NCBI RefSeq assembly: GCF_003259365.1
Contig: NZ_QLLY01000004.1
Coordinates: 496,001 to 560,000, forward strand
DNA length: 64,000 nucleotides
Reading direction: 5' to 3'
DNA from: Streptomyces sp. PsTaAH-137
GTDB lineage: Bacteria > Actinomycetota > Actinomycetes > Streptomycetales > Streptomycetaceae
Below are positions 58,903 through 64,000 of this stretch, piece after piece. A model generated the notes under the pieces. The model worked only from the letters and a program-made list of their open reading frames with translations, had not been told where the DNA came from and made no database searches. Positions within the stretch are counted from its first letter, which is position 1; each line of letters opens with the position of its first letter. The position numbers were made by a program, and so were the translations under genes.

Positions 58903-59814
58903 TCAGGAACCACCGGTCAGCCGAGCCGCCGAGGCGATCGTCGAGCGGGCCTCTCGTTCCGGCAGGCCCGTCTGGGTCGCGGCGGTGGTGAGGGCGTCGG
59001 CGAGGGTGTCGCCGATGCCGTTCTCGTAGGCGCGGCACGCCGCCCAGAAGAGGCGGGTGTTGCGCTGGCCCTCGTGGGCGCCCAGTACGAACTGGACCAG
59101 GCCCGTGCCGTGTTGCCCGCCGGGACCCGGCGCGGGGTGGTGCGGGCGCGGCGGGGGCGTGAGCAGGCGCAGAAGGGCCGGCGGGCAGGGGGCCGGCGCG
59201 AGGTGGGCGGTGCCGGGGACCGTGCCGTAGACGCCGTGCTCGGTGCGGGAGCCGGGGCCCACCAGATAGCCCCCGGCGCCGCGGATGTCGATGCCGGGGG
59301 CCAGCCGGCCCGCCGAGTTGGGCACCACGACGTCCGGCGGCCCGGACAGCCACAGATGCCGTCCGCCGCTCGGCGTGCTCACGACCACCGTGTCCGGGAT
59401 CGTGAAGAGATGCCGTAAAGCCAGCTCGCGCAGCGAGGCCGTGGAGTTCGTACCGGCCTTGGTGTCCAGGTCGACGCCGATGAGGTGGTGCGGGGGCAGA
59501 CCGCACGCGATGCCGTACCCGGTCGCCCGGGGCGCGGCGGCGAACAGCGCGCGGATGCGGCGCGGATCGGTCGTCGCGTCGTGCACCCCGTGCCCCGGAA
59601 GCCCGCATTCCCCGTGGCAGCGCGGCACGGACGGAGGGTCGTCGCGGTGCGGGGAGGGCAGCGCGGGGAGCTTGCTGCGCGACAGCGGGATCACGGCGAG
59701 CCCGCGCTCGGCCGCGGACAGGGCGTGCGCGAGAGCGAGGGTCGCGAGGGGCGCATTCGGCGTGCTCGGTGCGGCGGACGGGCGGTGGGCGGGGTGCGGA
59801 TCGATGGCGGCCAT
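58903..59814 (-). CDS. Bifunctional DNA primase/polymerase, chromosomal
   Basis: 303 residues from the ATG at 59814, with AAAGG just upstream. The PrimPol core is intact: HALSAAERGLAVIPLSRSKL, a Cys/His segment (RCHGECGLPGHGVHD), the catalytic LIGVDLDTKAG, SGGRHLWLSG and GGYLVGPGS, then a helical C-terminal domain (QRNTRLFWAACRAYENGIGD) as in element primases. It stands alone 1 kb outside attR, without helicase, int or tra genes. It could be the remnant of an older element or a recruited chromosomal gene. Confidence 0.88.
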   Translation of the reverse strand: MAAIDPHPAHRPSAAPSTPNAPLATLALAHALSAAERGLAVIPLSRSKLPALPSPHRDDPPSVPRCHGECGLPGHGVHDATTDPRRIRALFAAAPRATGYGIACGLPPHHLIGVDLDTKAGTNSTASLRELALRHLFTIPDTVVVSTPSGGRHLWLSGPPDVVVPNSAGRLAPGIDIRGAGGYLVGPGSRTEHGVYGTVPGTAHLAPAPCPPALLRLLTPPPRPHHPAPGPGGQHGTGLVQFVLGAHEGQRNTRLFWAACRAYENGIGDTLADALTTAATQTGLPEREARSTIASAARLTGGS

Positions 59815-60185
59815 ACCTTTATGTTCGTACAGATGTTCGAGAAGAGGAAGAGGTGTGGTCCGTCCGAGGAGGCGATTTACCAAAAATGTGCTGAAACGCT
59901 TCGCCGTATGGGGGGTCTGAGATGTGATCACCAGGAGATAGCGCATTCGCGGCTGAGCTGGGGTTTTGTCGATGTGAAGAGGGTTTATCGACATGTCCTC
60001 ACGCTTGCGTGTGAAGAGGGGCTTCTGGGGTGGTTCGCCGGGGATTCGGTGGGCAACTCTGGTCTCGCGACGTCGTGAACATCGCCGAGGCGGTCGGCCA
60101 ACCGCCTTGGAGAAACCCCGTACTTCCCGGGTGCCGGACCCCCGTCCGAGCCCCCGGTGCGTACTCCCTGTTCTGGAGGAAAGAC
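59815..60185. other. Low-G+C intergenic region
   Basis: 371 bases between the divergent PrimPol and secreted-protein genes. The part 59815-60000 is distinctly A+T-richer than the surroundings. A frame of 86 codons starts at 59821 but has flat third-position composition and no ribosome-binding site, so I do not call it. Promoters for both neighbours must be here. Confidence 0.5.
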
Positions 60186-60497
60186 ATGGCTTCCATCCGT
60201 ACCGCCCGTGCCATCGCCGCCGTCGCCGCCCTGCCGCTCGCCGCGGCCCTGTTCTCCGGGGTGGCGATCGCCGACAACGGCTCGTTCGCGGACAACGGAT
60301 CGAACGCGGGGGTGGCGACGGTGAGTGGCAGTGGTGTCGGACACGACAACAACGGCAACTCGTCCACCACGCAGCAGCAGGCAGTCGGCAGCGGCGCCTC
60401 GAACCAGAGCAACACGGCTCAGGTGAACGGCTCGGCCTGGACGGCGATCGACCAGTCCAACCACAACATCGCGGTGAACTTCACCGAGCTCTGGTGA
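60186..60497 (+). CDS. Small secreted Asn/Gln/Ser-rich protein
   Basis: 103 residues, ATG at 60186 with GGAGGAAAG upstream. A signal peptide (MASIRTARAIAAVAALPLAA, cleavage near AIA/DNG) leaves about 73 residues of low complexity: repeated DNGS, SGSGVG, NNGNSSTTQQQ, SNQSNTAQVNGS, ending IAVNFTELW. No cysteines, so it is not a chaplin or rodlin by motif, but the N/Q/S/G-rich, A/V-alternating composition resembles amyloid-forming or surface proteins. Function unknown. Confidence 0.78.
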   Translation: MASIRTARAIAAVAALPLAAALFSGVAIADNGSFADNGSNAGVATVSGSGVGHDNNGNSSTTQQQAVGSGASNQSNTAQVNGSAWTAIDQSNHNIAVNFTELW

Positions 60498-60598
60498 CCT
60501 CCCGGCCCCTGCCAGCCAGGGGTCGCATGGGGTGTGTGACAGTCCGCGCGGCGGTGCTCCGGCACCGCCGCGCAGGCGTGTTCGGGCCTCACACGTGA

Positions 60599-60670
60599 GC
60601 AGTCGATCTCGCAGTCGATCTCGCGGTCGAGCTCGTGGTCGGCCTCGCGATCGATCCGGCGGTCGATCTC
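60599..60670. repeat. 12-bp minisatellite, six units
   Basis: Six tandem 12-base units starting at 60599, 60611, 60623, 60635, 60647 and 60659 with consensus GCGGTCGATCTC; the first two are identical. On the reverse strand they would read Glu-Ile-Asp-Arg/Cys repeats, but no gene supports this. They lie directly upstream of the promoter of the acyl-CoA dehydrogenase operon. Confidence 0.85.
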
Positions 60671-60703
60671 TTGACAGTGCACGGCATCTGACGGACAGTC
60701 AGA
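60671..60703 (+). promoter_or_regulatory. Promoter and TetR-type operator of the acyl-CoA dehydrogenase operon
   Basis: TTGACA at 60671-60676 is a consensus -35 element. The inverted repeat TCTGAC (60687-60692) / GTCAGA (60698-60703) with a five-base centre covers the expected -10 position, the arrangement of a TetR-family repressor site. The start codon is 39 bases further on. Confidence 0.55.
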
Positions 60704-60741
60704 AACCCTTGGTTCTGCCTAGGTCCGGGAGGGCCGCCGCC

Positions 60742-61938
60742 GTGCACCTCGCCCCCACCGACCGCCAGCGCGAGCTGCGCGGTGAACTGCGCGCACGATT
60801 CCGTACGTTGATGCCGGACGGCCCGCCCGCGGCCGACGACCCGGCCGCACAGCGCGCGGTGCTGCGCCGCATCGGCGCCGAGGGGCTGCTCGGTCTCGGC
60901 TGGCCCGTGGAGTACGGCGGCCAGGGGCGCGGCCCCGACGAGCAGTTCGTGTTCTTCGACGAGGCGTACCGGGCCGGCGCGCCGGTCTCCATGGTCACGC
61001 TCAACACCGTCGGCCCGACCCTCATGAAGTACGGCACCGAGGAACAGAAGGCCTACTTCCTGCCGCGCATCCTCAGCGGCGACCTGGTCTTCGCGATCGG
61101 CTACAGCGAGCCGTCGGCGGGCACCGACCTCGCCGCGTTGCGCACGCGCGCGGTGCGGGACGAAACGAGCGGCGACTGGCTGATCGACGGACAGAAGGTC
61201 TTCACGTCGAACGCGCAGAACGCCGACTGGATCTGGCTCGCCTGCCGTACCGACCCCGAGGCGCCCAAGCACCAGGGCATCTCGATCATCCTGGTGCCGA
61301 CGGACGCCCCCGGCTTCTCCTGGACCCCGATCGACACCGTCGGCGGGCTGACCACGACGGCCACGTACTACGACGGGATCCGCGTCCCCGGCTCGAACGT
61401 CGTCGGGGAGGTGAACGGCGGCTGGGGCCTCATCACCAACCAGCTCAACCACGAGCGGGTCGCGCTCGCCGCGATCGGGATGCAGGCCGAGGACTTCTAC
61501 GCCGATGTCCTCGCCGCCGCCCGTACCCCCGATCCGGTGACGGGCGAACGCCGTGTTGACGCGCCCTGGATTCGTTCCGCGCTGGCCGAGGCGCATGCCC
61601 GGCTGGCGGCAACGCGCCTGCTCAACTGGCGTTTGGTGGGTGATGTGGGGGCGGGCCGGCCGGCCCCCGGAGACGCCAGCGGGGTGAAGTTCGCGGGAAC
61701 GGAATCCGCGGTCGAGACGTATCGCCTGTGTCAGCAGATCGCGGGCGACGCCGGGTGGGTGAGGTCCGGATCGCCGGGGGTGTTCGGGGTGGCGGGCGGT
61801 GATTCCGCCGTGGGGGACGGGGAGTTGGAGCGGATGAACCGGGCGGCGCAGATCAACACGTTCGGCGGCGGGGTCAGCGAGGTGCAGCGGGAGATCGTGG
61901 CCACGATGCGGCTCGGGATGAAGCGGGGGAGGCGGTGA
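60742..61938 (+). CDS. Acyl-CoA dehydrogenase (first subunit of a likely heteromeric pair)
   Basis: 398 residues from a GTG with GGGAGG upstream. FAD/substrate motifs: LGWPVEYGGQGRGPDEQFVF, FAIGYSEPSAGTDLAALRTR, DWLIDGQKVFTSNAQNADWI and the C-terminal NTFGGGVSEVQREIVATMRL. A glycine-rich insert (SGSPGVFGVAGGDSAVGDGE) interrupts the C-terminal domain. Two unequal dehydrogenases flanking a MaoC/DUF35 gene is the gene arrangement of the steroid side-chain enzymes of mycobacteria (FadE/ChsE pairs with ChsH1/H2), which work as alpha2beta2 complexes. Steroid or branched acyl-CoA breakdown is inferred. Confidence 0.9.
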   Translation: MHLAPTDRQRELRGELRARFRTLMPDGPPAADDPAAQRAVLRRIGAEGLLGLGWPVEYGGQGRGPDEQFVFFDEAYRAGAPVSMVTLNTVGPTLMKYGTEEQKAYFLPRILSGDLVFAIGYSEPSAGTDLAALRTRAVRDETSGDWLIDGQKVFTSNAQNADWIWLACRTDPEAPKHQGISIILVPTDAPGFSWTPIDTVGGLTTTATYYDGIRVPGSNVVGEVNGGWGLITNQLNHERVALAAIGMQAEDFYADVLAAARTPDPVTGERRVDAPWIRSALAEAHARLAATRLLNWRLVGDVGAGRPAPGDASGVKFAGTESAVETYRLCQQIAGDAGWVRSGSPGVFGVAGGDSAVGDGELERMNRAAQINTFGGGVSEVQREIVATMRLGMKRGRR

Positions 61939-62879
61939 AGGACATGGCCGGGGAGCGGGACGGCGAGGGCGGCGGGGTGTACGAGGAGCTGCGGACGTTC
62001 GAGGGGCGGACGGCGGCGACGGCCCTGGACGGCAAGGACCCGGTGAACGTGCCGATGATCCGGCACTGGTGCGAGGCCATGGGCGACACCAACCCCGCGT
62101 ACGAGGGCCCGGACGCGATCGCGCCGCCGACGATGCTCCAGGCCTGGACGATGGGCGGCCTGTCCGGGTACGAGGGACGCTCGCCCGCCCACGACGAGCT
62201 GTTCGCCCTGCTCGACGGCGCCGGATACACCTCGGTCGTCGCCACCGACTGCGAGCAGGAGTACCTGCGCCCGCTGCGTCCCGGCGACGCGATCACGTAC
62301 GACTCGGTGATCGAGTCGGTGTCACCGCTGAAGACGACGAAGCTGGGCACGGGCCACTTCGTCACGACCCGGATGGATGTGCGGGCGGACGGCGAGCTGG
62401 CGGGGACGCACCGGTTCCGCATCCTCAAGTACGCGCCCGCCCAGCGGAGTTCTCCTTCGGGGAAGGGCAGGAAGGCGCGGCCCCGGCCGGTGGTGAACCG
62501 GGACAACGCCGGGTTCTGGAACGGCGTCGCCCAGCACAAGCTGCTGGTCCAGCGCTGCACGGACTGCGCCACGCTGCGCTTCCCGTGGCTGCCGGGGTGC
62601 AATGCGTGCGGCGGCCAGGAGTGGGACACGGTCGAGGCGAGCGGCGAGGGCACGGTCTTCTCCTACGTCGTCATGCACCACCCGCCCTTCCCGGCCTTCG
62701 ACCCGCCCTACGCGGTGGGGCTGATCGAGCTCGCCGAAGGGGTGCGCATGGTCAGCAATGTGATCGGGGTGCCCTACGACAAGGTGCGGATCGGGCTGCC
62801 GGTGCGGCTGGAGTTCCTGCGGGCCGACGAAGAGTGGGAGCTGCCCGTCTTCCGCGCCGCCGAGGGCGGGGTGGCGTGA
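61935..62879 (+). CDS. MaoC-type hydratase fused to DUF35 zinc ribbon/OB fold
   Basis: 314 residues. The N-terminal half is a MaoC-like hot-dog domain (MIRHWCEAMGDTNPAYEGPD, IAPPTMLQAWTMGG). The C-terminal half is DUF35: a rubredoxin-like zinc ribbon LLVQRCTDCATLRFPWLPGC followed by NACGGQEWD, then an OB fold (GTVFSYVVMHHPPFPAFDPP). This is the ChsH2 layout, which pairs with a small MaoC protein (ChsH1) to hydrate enoyl-CoA and, through DUF35, to hold a lipid-transfer-protein aldolase. It starts at a GTG overlapping the previous stop (GTGA). Confidence 0.9.
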   Translation: MKDMAGERDGEGGGVYEELRTFEGRTAATALDGKDPVNVPMIRHWCEAMGDTNPAYEGPDAIAPPTMLQAWTMGGLSGYEGRSPAHDELFALLDGAGYTSVVATDCEQEYLRPLRPGDAITYDSVIESVSPLKTTKLGTGHFVTTRMDVRADGELAGTHRFRILKYAPAQRSSPSGKGRKARPRPVVNRDNAGFWNGVAQHKLLVQRCTDCATLRFPWLPGCNACGGQEWDTVEASGEGTVFSYVVMHHPPFPAFDPPYAVGLIELAEGVRMVSNVIGVPYDKVRIGLPVRLEFLRADEEWELPVFRAAEGGVA

Positions 62880-62880
62880 C

Positions 62881-63972
62881 ATGGACTTCACTCCCTCGCC
62901 CGAGCAGGAGGCGGCGCGTGAGCTGGCCGCGCGGATCTTCGGCGACCTGTCCACACCGGAGCGGCTCACCGGCCTGGACGGCGGCACGGACGCCGGTCTG
63001 TGGAAGGCGCTGGGGGACGCGGGCCTGGCCGCCGCCGTGGAGGAGGCCGGGCTGCTCGGCCTGGTGCTGATGCTGGAGGAGCAGGGCAGGACGACCGCGC
63101 AGGTGCCGTTCGCGGCGAGCTGTGTGTACGGGCTGCTCGCGGTCGCGGCCCACGGCACGGCGGAGCAGCGGGAGCGGCTGCTGCCGGGACTGCGGGACGG
63201 CTCCGCCGTGGCGGCGGGGGCGTTTCCGGGGCGTACGGGGATCATGGTGTCCGCGCCGGAGGGGACCGCGCCCGAGGCGGGCGGTGGCTCCTCGCGGGCG
63301 GTGCTGAGCGGGGTCGTGCCCTGGGTGCCCTGGCTGCGGGACGCCACCCATGTCCTCGTGGCGGTCCGCGAAAAAGTTGCCCACAGCCTGTGGATGGTGC
63401 GGGCGGCCGACGCCCGGTGCGAGCCCGTCGAGCTGACGGCGCCCTGGTCGGCGGGCCGGCTCGTGCTCGACGGCACCCCGGCCGAGCGGATCGGCGGCGC
63501 GAGCGCGTACGAGGACGTGCTGGCGGCGGCCCGCACCGCGTTCGCCGGGCTGCAGGCCGGCGTCTGCGCCGGATCGCTGGCCAGAGCCGTGGAGTACACC
63601 AACGAGCGGGAGCAGTTCGGCCGCCCCCTCGCGGCCAAGCAGGGCGTTCAGCTCCGGGCGGCGGAAGCCCATATGGACGTCGAGGCGATGCGGGTCACCG
63701 CGTACGAGGCGGCCTGGCGGCGGGACGCCGGGCTCGGGTACCGCAGCCATGCGCTGACCGCCGCCTGGTGGGCGTCGGAGGCGGGCAAGCGCGTGGTGCA
63801 CACGGGCCAGCATCTGCACGGCGGCCTGGGAGCCGACCTGGACCATCCGGTGCACCGGCACTTCCTGTGGGGGCGTCAGCTCGACGGATATCTCGGATGC
63901 GGCAGCGAAGTACTGGAGGAGCTGGGCGAGTTGATCGCCGCCGGCGCTCATGAGGGAGGCGAGTCGGCATGA
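62881..63972 (+). CDS. Acyl-CoA dehydrogenase (second subunit)
   Basis: 363 residues. DFTPSPEQEAARELAARIFG at the N terminus and YTNEREQFGRPLAAKQGVQL (the FAD-binding RxQFG motif) plus HTGQHLHGGLGADLDHPVHR at the C terminus are typical. The first dehydrogenase lacks the RxQFG motif, and this one lacks the usual strong substrate-binding patch, which fits complementary subunits of a heterotetramer. One base separates it from the MaoC/DUF35 gene, and its stop overlaps the next start. Confidence 0.9.
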   Translation: MDFTPSPEQEAARELAARIFGDLSTPERLTGLDGGTDAGLWKALGDAGLAAAVEEAGLLGLVLMLEEQGRTTAQVPFAASCVYGLLAVAAHGTAEQRERLLPGLRDGSAVAAGAFPGRTGIMVSAPEGTAPEAGGGSSRAVLSGVVPWVPWLRDATHVLVAVREKVAHSLWMVRAADARCEPVELTAPWSAGRLVLDGTPAERIGGASAYEDVLAAARTAFAGLQAGVCAGSLARAVEYTNEREQFGRPLAAKQGVQLRAAEAHMDVEAMRVTAYEAAWRRDAGLGYRSHALTAAWWASEAGKRVVHTGQHLHGGLGADLDHPVHRHFLWGRQLDGYLGCGSEVLEELGELIAAGAHEGGESA

Positions 63973-64000
63973 AGGCAGGCGAAGTGCTGCCCCCGTTGGA
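63969..64000 (+). CDS. Start of the next operon gene, probably a MaoC dehydratase
   Basis: An ATG at 63969 overlaps the previous stop (ATGA) and opens MKAGEVLPPL before the window ends. The sequence and the operon context fit a small MaoC-like ChsH1 partner, but ten residues cannot prove it. Confidence 0.5.
   Translation, partial: MKAGEVLPPL

Noticed and set aside
59821..60078. 86-codon frame beginning MFVQMFEKRKRCG between PrimPol and the secreted protein
   Set aside because: Third codon positions show no G/C bias, there is no ribosome-binding site, and the region must hold two divergent promoters.

Overview
The window is high-G+C actinobacterial chromosome and is almost certainly from a Streptomyces. 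Evidence is the strong third-position G/C bias, frequent GTG starts, many short TGATG/ATGA/GTGA gene overlaps, Tat and lipoprotein exports, SpoIIE/STAS/HATPase signalling genes, and a gene order that matches, as I remember it, the S. coelicolor core region around cydDC, serS-pheA and the DyP-peroxidase/Sco copper cluster. Clusters of DnaA boxes fit a position not far from oriC.

Layout. 1-6.9 kb: end of a cydDC fusion, a GAF histidine kinase, a secreted M23 peptidase, a 45-bp tandem repeat lying across two convergent stop codons, and a HAD phosphatase. 6.98-12 kb: a small secreted protein with an ABC ATPase and FtsX-like permease, lying between a truncated and an intact LLM-type oxidoreductase. 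12-17.8 kb: an unknown protein, kptA, and a leftward operon of M24 peptidase, EphD-like hydrolase/dehydrogenase fusion, PF10118 di-iron-like protein and a MerR regulator. 18-21.7 kb: a four-gene ABC-2 type transporter operon. 21.8-26.2 kb: tRNA-Ser(GCU), a HAD phosphatase, serS, a non-coding stretch rich in DnaA boxes, and pheA. 26.2-32.4 kb: copper delivery and DyP cluster (dyp, copCD, PCuAC, sco, ycnI, a membrane protein). 32.6-43 kb: two HATPase regulators, aminopeptidase P, a GAF/SpoIIE phosphatase, a PrimPol-like protein, a SEC-C protein, a glycerophosphodiesterase and an HtrA protease.

43.06-57.90 kb is a complete 14.8-kb integrative and conjugative element of the actinomycete (AICE) type inserted in tRNA-Ser(UGA). 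A perfect 57-bp repeat of the tRNA 3' part marks both ends. It carries int and xis; a replication block (DUF3631 helicase-like ATPase, small zinc protein, PrimPol, C5 methyltransferase); a transfer block (FtsK-like TraB, zincin, RRQRL zinc protein, DUF2637, PycTM-like and DUF6284 proteins); a GntR regulator with a GNAT partner; and, next to attR, a lower-G+C HTH-ImmA/IrrE gene with an unknown partner that looks like toxin-antitoxin or defence cargo. The most interesting unannotated signals are two separate 8-bp repeat arrays in this element: at least ten copies of CCGCTACA-type octamers between xis and the replication gene, with nested palindromes, and four copies of CTCCCCGC beside traB. These are good candidates for replication-origin iterons and for TraB recognition sites (clt), in one or the other assignment.

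57.9-64 kb returns to chromosome: an STAS protein, another PrimPol, a small Asn/Gln/Ser-rich secreted protein, a 12-bp minisatellite, and the start of an acyl-CoA dehydrogenase/MaoC-DUF35 operon of the steroid side-chain type that runs off the right edge.
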